Assembly: GCA_965221185.1 (NCBI GenBank)
Contig: OZ244866.1
Location: 868,001-932,000 of the forward strand
Length of the DNA: 64,000 nucleotides
Source of the DNA: Aldehydirespirator sp965221185
GTDB taxonomy: Bacteria; Actinomycetota; Acidimicrobiia; Acidimicrobiales; Aldehydirespiratoraceae
Direction of reading: 5' to 3'
The first letter of the stretch is position 1, and every line of letters begins with the position of its first letter. Shown piece by piece: positions 7,353 to 15,711 of this stretch. The notes beneath the pieces were generated by a model, which saw nothing but the letters and a program-made list of their open reading frames with translations, was not told the origin of the DNA and searched no databases. The translations under genes were made by a program, and so were the position numbers.

Positions 7353-8885
7353 TCAGTCCGGCGGGGCCGGGTCCGGGGCGAAGCGTCGTCGCAACTCCCG
7401 GCGCAGCAGCTTGCCGGTGTCGTTGTACGGCAGCTCGTCGACGAACTCCACGCGAGATGGCACCCGGCTCGACCGCAGCCTGACCCGCACCAGCTCCCGG
7501 AGGTCGTCGGCGTCCGGGGCCGGGGAGCGGGCGACGACGCACACCGCCACCTCCTCGCCCCATTCCCGGCTGGGAACACCGAAGGCGGCCGCGTCGACGA
7601 CGGCGGGGTGGGTCAGCAGCGCGTCCTCGATCTCACCCGGCGACATGTTCTCGCCGCCGCGAATGATGATGTCGTCGTTGCGCCCGTGAACCCACAGGTA
7701 GCCGGCCTCGTCGAGGTGCCCGCTGTCGCGGGTGCGGAACCAGCCGTCATCGTCGAGCTGCGATCCGTCCTCGGCGTACTCGCCGGCCACCTGCTCGCCC
7801 CTCACCCATATCTCGCCGGCCGAACCGGTCTGCGCCTCAGTGCCGTCGCCGCCGCGCACCGAGATCTCAACTCCCGGCAAGGGACGCCCTGCTGACGAGA
7901 GCCTGGCTCTTTCGGCCGGATCGTCCGAGGCGGCGGCCCGGCGGTGGTCGTCGGGGCCCATCACGCACACGGTGGAGCTCGTCTCGGTGAGGCCGTAAGC
8001 GTGCGAGAACCCTGCGGCCGGGAACACCTCCAGCGCCCTCTCCACCACGGCCCGGTGCGACTTGCCCCCTCCGTAGGACACGAACCGGACCGACTGGAGA
8101 GTCTCGCCCCGGCGGTCGAGGGCGTCGACGATGCGGGCCAGCATGGTGGGCACGAGCATGGCGTGGGTCACGCCCTGAGCGTGGACCAGGTCGATCCAGG
8201 CGTCGGGGTCGAACCTCGGCAGGGGCACGATCCGGCGGCCCGAGTAGACCTGTGACAGCTGGGCGGCCACCGAGGCGACGTGGTAGGGCGGCACGGCCAT
8301 GATGTGGGCCTCGTCGGAGCCGGCTGACGCGAACTCGACCGTGCCGAACACGTAGGACACCAGGTGCCGGTGGCGCAGGACCGCGGCCTTGGGCGGCCCG
8401 GAAGTGCCGCTGGTGTACAGCAGCACGGCCGCGGCGTCGGGATCCATGGGCCAGTCGTCGGGCTCGGCACCCTCGGCGCCGCCGGAAGGATCGCCGAGAA
8501 GCGTGTCGCGCTCGACGACTTCCAGACCGTCCACCCCGGCCAGCCGGTCCGCGCCGGAGGCGTCGGCCACCGCCAGCGCGGGCGCGGCCCGCTCGGCCAG
8601 CGCGCGCAGATCGTCGTAGGGAAGCCGGTAGTTGACGGGCACGTAGGGAACGCCGGCCCAAGCCGCTCCGAACAGCGCGACAGGCAGAACGGCGCCGGGC
8701 TCGTCGCACAGCACCAGGCGCTCGGCCCCAGATGCTCGCAGGCGACCGGCCAGCCCGGCGGCGTCGCTCCTCAGGCTGTCGCAGGTGGCCCCTCCGTCGA
8801 GCGGCCCCACCGCCACCCGGTCGCCCATGGCGCTGGCCGCCATCTCCAGCAGCATCATGAGGTTCACGGGAGCACACCCGTGCAT
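7353..8885 (-). CDS. Acyl-CoA synthetase (class I AMP-forming ligase)
   Basis: The gene encodes a 510-residue adenylate-forming ligase with LLYTSGTSGPPKAAVLRHR (P-loop), YGLTETSS, GWFRTRDSGHLDEAGYLW, RGGENMSPGEIEDAL and the catalytic-lysine motif PYNDTGKLLRRE at the C-terminus. It activates a carboxylic acid to its CoA thioester; substrate unknown. ATG 8885 is used because an upstream gene ends at 8948 and the longer open frame would overlap it. A GTG 18 nt further in is another possible start. It is followed at once by the enoyl-CoA hydratase gene, which suggests that activation and beta-oxidation steps are expressed together. Confidence 0.83.
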   Translation of the reverse strand: MHGCAPVNLMMLLEMAASAMGDRVAVGPLDGGATCDSLRSDAAGLAGRLRASGAERLVLCDEPGAVLPVALFGAAWAGVPYVPVNYRLPYDDLRALAERAAPALAVADASGADRLAGVDGLEVVERDTLLGDPSGGAEGAEPDDWPMDPDAAAVLLYTSGTSGPPKAAVLRHRHLVSYVFGTVEFASAGSDEAHIMAVPPYHVASVAAQLSQVYSGRRIVPLPRFDPDAWIDLVHAQGVTHAMLVPTMLARIVDALDRRGETLQSVRFVSYGGGKSHRAVVERALEVFPAAGFSHAYGLTETSSTVCVMGPDDHRRAAASDDPAERARLSSAGRPLPGVEISVRGGDGTEAQTGSAGEIWVRGEQVAGEYAEDGSQLDDDGWFRTRDSGHLDEAGYLWVHGRNDDIIIRGGENMSPGEIEDALLTHPAVVDAAAFGVPSREWGEEVAVCVVARSPAPDADDLRELVRVRLRSSRVPSRVEFVDELPYNDTGKLLRRELRRRFAPDPAPPD

Positions 8886-8947
8886 GCGGGTCGCCCCGGT
8901 GTGGCCGCGAGGGCAATTGGGTGCTGGCTCACCGGCGGAGCGGCCGG

Positions 8948-9253
8948 TCAGTCCGAGGCGGGCAGCGGCTTCGTCACCTTCACCGCCAGCGGCGCACCGT
9001 CGAGAGCGAGCGAGCCCGGGCCGGCCTTGGTGCACAGCACTTCCACGGTCTCGTCACCGTCGCCGTAGCGCTTGCCGAGAAGAGTTCCCTCCGATGCATC
9101 GGCACTGGGCTCGCCGGCTCGCCCGGCCGATCCGGTTGGCACCATGGGTGAGCCGCCACAGGTCAGCTCGGCCGGTCCCGCGCCCTTCACCACTATCACC
9201 TCGGTGGCGCACACCGTGCTCTGGAATCGGGCGCCGGGCCTCAGCTCCACCAT
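8948..9253 (-). CDS. Small conserved-looking protein upstream of acyl-CoA ligase
   Basis: The 101-residue protein has no recognisable domain. It contains three cysteines (VCATEVIVV, ELTCGGSPMVP, EVLCTKAG) and ends with KPLPASD. There is no signal peptide or membrane segment. A strong Shine-Dalgarno sequence (GGAGG) lies 5-6 nt before the ATG, and the regular strand-like pattern supports a real small globular protein. It lies 62 bp upstream of the acyl-CoA ligase on the same strand, so it may belong to the same operon. Function unknown. The 129 bp between this gene and the ABC permease gene ending at 9383 shows nothing I can name. Confidence 0.6.
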   Translation of the reverse strand: MVELRPGARFQSTVCATEVIVVKGAGPAELTCGGSPMVPTGSAGRAGEPSADASEGTLLGKRYGDGDETVEVLCTKAGPGSLALDGAPLAVKVTKPLPASD

Positions 9254-9382
9254 GTTGTCCTCCTGCCGCCGGTCGACTCCGTGCGGGTCTGGCGCCCGCG
9301 CCCGCCCATTCTGACCCGCGGAGAGCGGTCACCCAACTGTCGCCTGAGCGATCCCGCAAGCTGCCGGTCGTCGAGCCCGGCG

Positions 9383-10390
9383 TCAGCCCGCGGTCTGGTG
9401 ACGGGGACGGAGGCCCAGCCCTCCCTCGCTTCGCCATCGGCGCCAGCGAGCCCGCAGCTCGGGTCGTCCGATCAGCAACTCCAGCACAACCGCAACTATC
9501 AGGACGATTCCCGTGGCCAGCGTCAAGATGTAGAAGGGCGCCCCTCCCAGACTCAGCCCGCTGTTGATGAAGCGCAAGGTCAGGGCGCCGATGGCGATCC
9601 CGAACACCGAGCCTCTTCCACCCAGCAGGCTGACCCCGCCGATCAGCGCCGCGGTGGCCGCCGGAAGGAGCAGGGTCTCGAAAGCAGCCGGGCCCGCGCT
9701 GCCCGATTTGATCGACGTGAACGCCCCAGTCAGACCAGCCAGCGCTCCCGACAGGGCGAAGGCCAGCACGAGCGGGCGAACCAGGGGCACGCCGGCCGCG
9801 GCCGCCTCCTGCCGCCCGCCGCCGATGGCGTAGATCTCCCGCCCGAAACGGGTGTTGACCAGCAGCAGCGCCACCAGAACGAAGCAGGCAAGCGTGACCA
9901 GGCTGAACGGCGAGAAAATCCAGAGTTGGCGGCGCACTGCCTGGGCCACCCCCAAGTCGCTCATGACCACGGTGTTCTCGCCTGAAATCATGAAGGCCAG
10001 ACCCCGGAGTCCGATCAACGTACCCAACGTGAACACCAGCGACTGAATCCTCAAGCGATAGATCAGATAGCCCTGAAGGCCGCCATAGGCAGTGCCGATC
10101 AAGGTTGCGAGAAGGACTGTCGGTATCAATCCGATCTCTCCAACCACCGACACAGCAATGATTCCCGCGACGGCGGCGGCCGACCCCACGGAGAGATCGA
10201 GTTCTCCAGCGATGATCGTCACACCGACCGCAAGCGCGGCCAGGCCCAGGAAGGCGATTCCCTCGAAGATCGTGAAGACATTGTTGGTGGTGAAGAAGCG
10301 ATCATCGCTCGAGGAGAAGACCAAGAACACTGTGACGAAGAGGGCGAGGCGGGCCCATTCCGTTGGCTCCACTCGTTGGATCACCCTCAT
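9383..10390 (-). CDS. ABC sugar-type permease (RbsC family), second subunit
   Basis: This is a 335-residue polytopic protein of the branched-chain/ribose-type permease family, with about eight to ten hydrophobic helices. It contains the family stretches GVTIIAGELDLSVGS near residue 60 and ALIGGVSLLGGRGS near the end. ATG 10390 overlaps the stop of the preceding permease gene (ATGA). With the other permease and the double ATPase it forms the membrane pore of an importer. The tail is basic and ends RPRHQTAG. It is the last gene of the long minus-strand operon. Confidence 0.88.
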   Translation of the reverse strand: MRVIQRVEPTEWARLALFVTVFLVFSSSDDRFFTTNNVFTIFEGIAFLGLAALAVGVTIIAGELDLSVGSAAAVAGIIAVSVVGEIGLIPTVLLATLIGTAYGGLQGYLIYRLRIQSLVFTLGTLIGLRGLAFMISGENTVVMSDLGVAQAVRRQLWIFSPFSLVTLACFVLVALLLVNTRFGREIYAIGGGRQEAAAAGVPLVRPLVLAFALSGALAGLTGAFTSIKSGSAGPAAFETLLLPAATAALIGGVSLLGGRGSVFGIAIGALTLRFINSGLSLGGAPFYILTLATGIVLIVAVVLELLIGRPELRARWRRWRSEGGLGLRPRHQTAG

Positions 10391-11364
10391 GTCATCTGCC
10401 TCCGGTTGCGGAGCACAGTGAACGCGCTCACGCTGAACAGGATGGCCAATCCGACGAACAGGATTCGAACCCCGAAGCTGAAGCCGCGCAGCACCATGAG
10501 GTTCTGAAGTCCGGCGATGAACACCGCTCCGACGGCAGTCCGCGACGCGGAGCCCTCTCCGCCCTGAATGGCGGCCCCGCCCACGAGGATGGCGGCGATG
10601 GAGTCGATGTCGGCGCCGTCGAACTGATCGAGGCGTCCCTGGCCGAACTGAGCGGAGGTGAAGATCCCGGCGAGGGCGGCGCCGAGTGACGACACCACGA
10701 ACACATAGACGGTGGTCCGGCCGGGGCGCAGCCCAGAAGCGGCGGCAGCCAGCCGGTTGGCACCCACCAGGGTCAGTTCCCGGCCGAATCGCGTTCGGGC
10801 CAGGACGGTCGCGGCAACAACAGTAATCAGCACGAACGCCCAGGTCTGGGAGGGGACTCCGAGCGGCCGGGACGTACCGATCCAGTCGGCGGCGTCGGTG
10901 CCGGTTCTCACCGTCTTGTTGTCGGTCAGCCAGGCGCCCAACCCGAACAGGACCGCTCCCACGGCCAGCGTCACCACGATCGGGTTCCCGCCGAGAGCCA
11001 CCGCGCCGCCCTGGGCGGCACCCACTGCGGCTGCAATCGTGAAGGTGATGAGCACCGCGGCCCACACCGGCCATCCCCAGCTCATGAACGCGGAGAAACC
11101 GATGGCGGCCATGGCTGCGGTCTGGGACACGGAAAGCGAGAAGAAGCTGCCGGCCATGGTGATGCCGGTCATGGTCACGGCGATGATCCCGATGAGCGCG
11201 GCCGAGCGCACGATGCTTTGAAGATTGCGGTACGTAACGAACTCGGGTGTGGTCAACCATCCCACCAGAACCAGCCCTACGACCGCCCCCACCACCGCCA
11301 GCGGCACCGACGCCCGGCGCCATGACCAGGCCGGCTTGGCAACGCTGCTGTCAGCGAGGCTCAT
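10387..11364 (-). CDS. ABC sugar-type permease (RbsC family), first subunit
   Basis: The 325-residue protein has multiple transmembrane helices and the same RbsC-family pattern as its neighbour (TMTGITMAGSFFSLSVSQT near residue 60; AAILVGGAAIQGGEGS near residue 260). Two different permeases in one operon imply a heterodimeric channel. The ATG at 11364 shares one base with the ATPase stop (TGATG); a TTG three bases upstream is also possible. The gene reads straight into the second permease with an ATGA overlap. Confidence 0.87.
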   Translation of the reverse strand: MSLADSSVAKPAWSWRRASVPLAVVGAVVGLVLVGWLTTPEFVTYRNLQSIVRSAALIGIIAVTMTGITMAGSFFSLSVSQTAAMAAIGFSAFMSWGWPVWAAVLITFTIAAAVGAAQGGAVALGGNPIVVTLAVGAVLFGLGAWLTDNKTVRTGTDAADWIGTSRPLGVPSQTWAFVLITVVAATVLARTRFGRELTLVGANRLAAAASGLRPGRTTVYVFVVSSLGAALAGIFTSAQFGQGRLDQFDGADIDSIAAILVGGAAIQGGEGSASRTAVGAVFIAGLQNLMVLRGFSFGVRILFVGLAILFSVSAFTVLRNRRQMT

Positions 11365-12866
11365 CAAGCTGCCTCCTGCGGGTGGGTGATCTCCCGGGTG
11401 AGGAGACGGGAATCGGTGTCCTCGCGGCGGCGGACGCTGACCTGCGTTCCCTTGAAGTAGGCGACCACGGTGTCGGCGAGGCCCAGAATCTCCTGGCTGT
11501 CGGAGGAGGCGATGACGATGGCGGTGCCCTGCTCGGCGATGGTGCGGAGGTGGCGGTAGATCTCCGCCCTGGCCCCCACGTCGACACCGCGGGTGGGTTC
11601 ATCGATCAGTAGGACCTGGAGCGGGTGGCCGGTCCACTTGCCGACCGCGATCTTCTGCTGGTTCCCGCCGCTCAGCGCTCCCGCCACCGATCCCAACCGG
11701 CTCCGGTCGATCGTGAAGGTCTCCGCTATGCGGTCGCTCATGGACCGCTCGGCCCGGGGTCTCAGCCACCCGGCCGTCGTCACGTGGTCGAGGCTCGGGG
11801 AGGTCAGGTTCTCGACCACGCTGCGCTGCAGGAAGAGGCCGTCGCGCTTGCGGTCCGACGAGCTGTACCCGATTCCGCAGCGGATGGCGGCCGATGGCGA
11901 GTTGGGCGGAACGGTGCTGCCGGAGACCGACACGGTGCCCGAGACTGTGGGCTGGTGGCCGGCCACCGCCTTGAGCACATCGCTGGCGCCGCTGCCGAGC
12001 TGGCCGGCCAGCCCGACGATCTCGCCCTTGCGGACCCCGAGGCTCACAGGTTCGGTCAGGTTCTGCGTGATGAGGTTCTGGATGTCGAGCACGAGCGCGC
12101 CGGGGGCGATGGCCCGCTCCGGGAACAATCCCTCCAGCGTGCCTCCGAGCATCATGGAAATGAGTTGGTCGAGGGTGAGGGCGCCGGTATCCGTCGGAGC
12201 GCTCGACTTGCCGTCGCGGAACACCGTCACCCGGTCGGCCAGGTCGAAGACCTCGTCGAGGCGGTGGGTCACGTAGATGATCGAACGACGCTGCTCGCGC
12301 AGGGAGCGGACCACGGTCTTGACTCGCTGTATTTCCTGGTCCGCGAGCGCCGCCGTCGGTTCGTCGAATATCACCACCCTGGCGTCACGCGCCAGTAGCC
12401 GCGCCACCTCGATCAGTTGGCGTTCCGCGACCGCTAGATGCTCGACCGGGCTGCGGGGGTCTAGTTCTCCCAGACCGACCTGCTCCAAGTAGGGCAGCGC
12501 TGCTCGGGCCAGAGCCCGAGGCGAGCTTCTCCACCCGCGTCTCGTGTCCCCCAAGAAGACGTTGTCGGCGATGGAGAGACTGGGAACCAGTGACAATTCC
12601 TGCTGCACCACCGCGATGCCCGCATGCTCGGACTGGGTGGACCCGCCGAACTGGACGTCGTTGCCGCCCAGACGGATCCTGCCCTCGTCGGGTGGGTACA
12701 TGCCGGCCAGGATCTTGACCAGGGTGCTCTTGCCGGCGCCGTTCTCGCCCACGAGCGCCATCACCTCGCCCTGACCGACCTCGAAGTCCGCTCCGTCCAG
12801 CGCCCGTATCGAACCGAAGGTCTTCGAGACCGCGTCGACTCGCAGGTATGGCTCCGCTGAGTTCAC
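11364..12866 (-). CDS. ABC sugar importer ATPase (RbsA family, two nucleotide-binding domains)
   Basis: About 500 residues contain two ABC domains. The first has Walker A GENGAGKST, a signature region LAVAERQLIEVARLL and Walker B VVIFDEPTAAL. The second has a degenerate P-loop (GQLGSGASD) but an intact signature LSGGNQQKIAVGKW and Walker B VLLIDEPTRGVD, the usual asymmetry of RbsA/MglA proteins. It powers import of the ligand bound by the lipoprotein encoded upstream. GTG 12866 is preferred because GGAGA lies 4 nt before it; GTG 12887 would add seven residues. The start region is the first unit of a 38-bp triplication. Confidence 0.88.
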   Translation of the reverse strand: MNSAEPYLRVDAVSKTFGSIRALDGADFEVGQGEVMALVGENGAGKSTLVKILAGMYPPDEGRIRLGGNDVQFGGSTQSEHAGIAVVQQELSLVPSLSIADNVFLGDTRRGWRSSPRALARAALPYLEQVGLGELDPRSPVEHLAVAERQLIEVARLLARDARVVIFDEPTAALADQEIQRVKTVVRSLREQRRSIIYVTHRLDEVFDLADRVTVFRDGKSSAPTDTGALTLDQLISMMLGGTLEGLFPERAIAPGALVLDIQNLITQNLTEPVSLGVRKGEIVGLAGQLGSGASDVLKAVAGHQPTVSGTVSVSGSTVPPNSPSAAIRCGIGYSSSDRKRDGLFLQRSVVENLTSPSLDHVTTAGWLRPRAERSMSDRIAETFTIDRSRLGSVAGALSGGNQQKIAVGKWTGHPLQVLLIDEPTRGVDVGARAEIYRHLRTIAEQGTAIVIASSDSQEILGLADTVVAYFKGTQVSVRRREDTDSRLLTREITHPQEAA

Positions 12867-12957
12867 GGTGTCTCCGGGCACGGGCACGGCCCGGCTGAGC
12901 TGACGGTGTCTCCGCGCAGGGGTACGGCTCGACTGAGCTGACGGTCTCCGCTGCTCA
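12850..12957. repeat. 38-bp imperfect triplication over the ATPase start region
   Basis: Units begin at 12850, 12888 and 12926 and share GGCTCnGCTGAGCTGACGG followed by TGTCTCCG. The first unit is coding (ATPase N-terminus and its Shine-Dalgarno sequence); the other two lie upstream, in the gap to the VOC gene. The GTG of unit one has become GTC in the other copies. Confidence 0.8.
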
Positions 12958-13033
12958 CGCCGGGGCCTGTCTCATGGCTGGATTGCAGGAAGTCTCCGGA
13001 AGGGGAGCGTTGGCGGAGCGAGAATGTCCGCGC

Positions 13034-13504
13034 TCAGTCTTGCCACGCCTTTCCGGCGATCCAAGCTTCCATCCCTTCCTTGCGCGATGACTCGATGAAC
13101 TCGAGGCGCGCCCCGTACAAGTCGTGGGGCGTGGTATAGGTGGCCAGAATCCGGTCCTCGGGCGCGTATTGAGTGGCCTCCTTGCCGATGCCCAACTCCC
13201 TGAGACGCTCTACGAGAGCCTCGGGATCGTCCTCCCATAGACCGATGTGGTGGAGGCCCTCCTGGGCGCGACCGTAGAGACCGTCATTGTCTTGCGATTC
13301 GAGGAGCTCAAGGTACGGGGGTCCCTGAACCGACCAGGTGATCCGCAGGTCGAGCGCCTCGACGACCGTCCCCTGCTCGAAGTGGTCGACATGGGCGATC
13401 TCCGGATCCTTGAACGTCAGCCCGAGCACCTCAGAGAAGCGAGCCATGGCCTCTTCGAGGTCCTCGACGAGGATGCCCACATGGCACAGGTCGCTGGCTG
13501 TCAT
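13034..13504 (-). CDS. VOC (glyoxalase/bleomycin-resistance fold) family protein
   Basis: The 156-residue protein opens with CHVGILVEDLEEAMARFSEVLGL, the first beta-alpha-beta unit of vicinal-oxygen-chelate proteins. A second unit begins with LHHIGLWEDDPEALVERLRELG. Candidate metal ligands are the histidine after DLC, the His/Glu pairs of the second module and the glutamate in ARLEFIE. Family members include epimerases, dioxygenases and lyases, so the reaction is not predictable. It lies between the binding-protein gene and the transport ATPase, which suggests it acts on the imported compound or a product of it. A Shine-Dalgarno-like AAGGGA precedes the ATG. Confidence 0.75.
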   Translation of the reverse strand: MTASDLCHVGILVEDLEEAMARFSEVLGLTFKDPEIAHVDHFEQGTVVEALDLRITWSVQGPPYLELLESQDNDGLYGRAQEGLHHIGLWEDDPEALVERLRELGIGKEATQYAPEDRILATYTTPHDLYGARLEFIESSRKEGMEAWIAGKAWQD

Positions 13505-13557
13505 GTTCGCGGTCCCTTCATGGCTCGGGCTGCAGCCTGCCTTTCCGATGGACCGAA

Positions 13558-13590
13558 ACAGCAGGCCGGCCCTCTGAGCCGGCCTGCTGT
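13558..13590 (-). terminator. Strong 13-bp hairpin between binding-protein and VOC genes
   Basis: ACAGCAGGCCGGC, a 7-nt loop, then GCCGGCCTGCTGT form a perfect 13-bp stem. It sits 41 nt after the stop of the binding-protein gene inside the operon, with only TTT after it on the minus strand. It may act as a partial terminator or as an mRNA 3'-end stabiliser that keeps binding-protein levels above those of the downstream permease genes, a common arrangement in ABC operons. Confidence 0.65.
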
Positions 13591-13630
13591 CCGATCATCG
13601 AATCAATCGGCGTTGACCGCTGGCAACCGA

Positions 13631-14674
13631 TCAGTACACGCAAAGATCGGCGACGCCGAATCCTTCGACTGTCACCGACTCGATCTCGTTGGTGTCCGAG
13701 TAGGCGGGACTGTGCACCGGCGGGTTGGGAATGAAGTTGTTGAAGCTTGCCAGGGAGCCGTTGGTCAGGTACTCGTCCAGCGTGTTGATGCTGAAGACGC
13801 CCTCGAGCCGTGCCGCCTGCAGACCGGTAGCGAACTCCTTGCCGTTCTCCAGGAACTCGAGGTTGCCGTGGCAGGTGCCCCCGACGACCATGATGTCGTC
13901 GCCCGGCGCGTAGCCCTCCTCTTCGAGGGCGTGGATCACGCCTTCGGCCAGCGCCGAGTTGTGGGCATACACGAGGTCGATCCCGGCGCTGCGATGCGCG
14001 GCAACGAGTTGCTTGGTGGCGTCATAGCCCTCCGCCGGTCCGAAGCCGGCCTCGACCTCTCCGAGCACGCTGATGCCCGCGGCCTGGAGGATCGGCCTGG
14101 CAGCCCCCGTGCGGTCGATTCCCGCCTGGTAGCCGGCCACGAATCCGATGATGATGGCGTTGCCGCCCGCGCTGTGGAGCTCCGCACCGCCCGCGACCAT
14201 CACGTCGCGAGCTTCGACCACAAGGTCGGCCGCGACCTCGCCGTTGAGGACGTCGTTGACCCCGGCGTAGCCGACTACGTACTGCTCGGACCCGGGGAAG
14301 GGGACCTGGTTGGTCTGGATCACCGGGACTCCGGTGTCGGCCAGGGCCTGCAACGAGGCGACGCCGGCTTCGTTGTCCGAAGGCCACCATGCGTAGGCCA
14401 CCACGCCGTCGGCGGCCCCGAGCTGCTGCTGAACCTGAGTGTCCTGCTCCGCTTGGTCGAAGTTGTTCTCGACGATGATCAGTTCGTACCCGAGTTCCGC
14501 AGCCCTCTCTTGGGCGCCGCGACCCCACTCTGCGATGTAGGTGTTGGTGGTGGTTGGAATGAAGGCAACGATGGTGTTGCCCGCCTCCTCCTCTGCGCTG
14601 TCACCGCTGCAAGCTCCCGCCATGAGCGCGAACGCCCCCAGCACTACCAATATGGATATGAGCCGTAGTCTCAT
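13631..14674 (-). CDS. Sugar-type ABC substrate-binding lipoprotein
   Basis: This 347-residue type-1 periplasmic-binding-fold protein has a signal peptide with lipobox LMAGAC (Cys22), followed by an acidic linker. The mature part starts IVAFIPTTTNTYIAEWGRGA, as in RbsB-like proteins. It should capture the substrate for the RbsA-type ATPase and the two permeases encoded downstream. The ligand is not evident; relatives bind sugars, polyols, autoinducer-2 and other small hydroxylated molecules. AAGGGGGA before the ATG is a strong ribosome-binding site. A strong hairpin follows the gene. Confidence 0.88.
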   Translation of the reverse strand: MRLRLISILVVLGAFALMAGACSGDSAEEEAGNTIVAFIPTTTNTYIAEWGRGAQERAAELGYELIIVENNFDQAEQDTQVQQQLGAADGVVAYAWWPSDNEAGVASLQALADTGVPVIQTNQVPFPGSEQYVVGYAGVNDVLNGEVAADLVVEARDVMVAGGAELHSAGGNAIIIGFVAGYQAGIDRTGAARPILQAAGISVLGEVEAGFGPAEGYDATKQLVAAHRSAGIDLVYAHNSALAEGVIHALEEEGYAPGDDIMVVGGTCHGNLEFLENGKEFATGLQAARLEGVFSINTLDEYLTNGSLASFNNFIPNPPVHSPAYSDTNEIESVTVEGFGVADLCVY

Positions 14675-14738
14675 TATATTTCCCCCTTAGCCTAGAGGTC
14701 CCTAGGCGAATCTGGACCGTCCTGGTCGAAGAGGGACG

Positions 14739-15674
14739 CTACTGCGGTGCGCTTTTGGCGTCCAACTCGGTTGAACCGTGCGGACCGTCCTCGAAGCGCT
14801 CGGACCGCAAGTACTGTGCCACGGCCGACATGTCGTGGTCTCCGAACCCAGCCTCGATGGCCTCCAGAATCACCGTGCGATTGAGTTCGCCCTGCGGCAT
14901 GGCCGCGCCCACACTCCCGGCGAGATCCAGGGCCAGGTCCAGGTCCTTTTGGGCTAGGACCATCCGGAAGGCCACGGGCACCTGACCGGGCTTCACGAAG
15001 GCCTCTTGGCGGTAGTGCACGAACGGGGCTGCGATGGCGCTGTTGGCGAAGACCTCGTAGGCGCGGGCCCGCTCGATCCCAGCCGCCTCGGCTAGGACCA
15101 AGGCCTCCGAGACCGCTTCGCCGAGTCCATAGATGATGGAGTTGACAGCAAGCTTGATCGTGGCGCCCGAGCCCACCGGCCCCATGCGAAAGATCCGCGC
15201 GCTCATGGCCTCGAGCACCGTCCGCACCGCCTCGACATCGCGGGCCTCCCCTCCGGCCATGACGGTGAGGGTGCCTGCCTCGGCAAGTGCCACACTTCCA
15301 GATACGGGCGCGTCGACGAAGCTGCACGCCGCGCCAGTCACGGCACTGGCCAACTCGGCGGCTTGGCCCGGGCTGATCGTGCTCATGTCCACGCAGACGG
15401 TCCCGGCTTGAAGTGACCGTGCCATGCCGCCCGAGCCCGTGTAGAGATCGAGCAGCACGTCGCCGTCGGCCACCATGGTGATCACCACGTCAGATTCGGT
15501 GGCCAGGATCGCGGGCGAGGCGGCCACCCGGACTCCGCTGCGGGCGGCCAACGTCTCCGACTTGGATGCGGTGCGGTTCCAGACGACCAGCGGGAATCCC
15601 GCGGCCGCGATGTTGGTCGCCATGGGAAGCCCCATCCTTCCCAGCCCTACGAAACCGACTGTGGTGTCGCTCAT
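14739..15674 (-). CDS. 3-Hydroxyisobutyrate-dehydrogenase-family NAD(P) oxidoreductase
   Basis: The 311-residue protein opens with GFVGLGRMGLPMATNI, the Rossmann dinucleotide loop of beta-hydroxyacid dehydrogenases. It then shows the substrate motif DAPVSGSVALAEAGTLTVM and GSGATIKLAVN with the catalytic lysine. The family oxidises 3-hydroxyisobutyrate, tartronate semialdehyde, threonate, sulfolactaldehyde and related C3-C4 acids. Within this operon it probably handles a 3-hydroxyacid or semialdehyde intermediate; the exact substrate is open. It sits between E1 beta and the binding protein with short gaps. Confidence 0.87.
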   Translation of the reverse strand: MSDTTVGFVGLGRMGLPMATNIAAAGFPLVVWNRTASKSETLAARSGVRVAASPAILATESDVVITMVADGDVLLDLYTGSGGMARSLQAGTVCVDMSTISPGQAAELASAVTGAACSFVDAPVSGSVALAEAGTLTVMAGGEARDVEAVRTVLEAMSARIFRMGPVGSGATIKLAVNSIIYGLGEAVSEALVLAEAAGIERARAYEVFANSAIAAPFVHYRQEAFVKPGQVPVAFRMVLAQKDLDLALDLAGSVGAAMPQGELNRTVILEAIEAGFGDHDMSAVAQYLRSERFEDGPHGSTELDAKSAPQ

Positions 15675-15711
15675 GGTGCCGCAGTCATGGAGAGCCGCCG
15701 ACGATTCCGCG

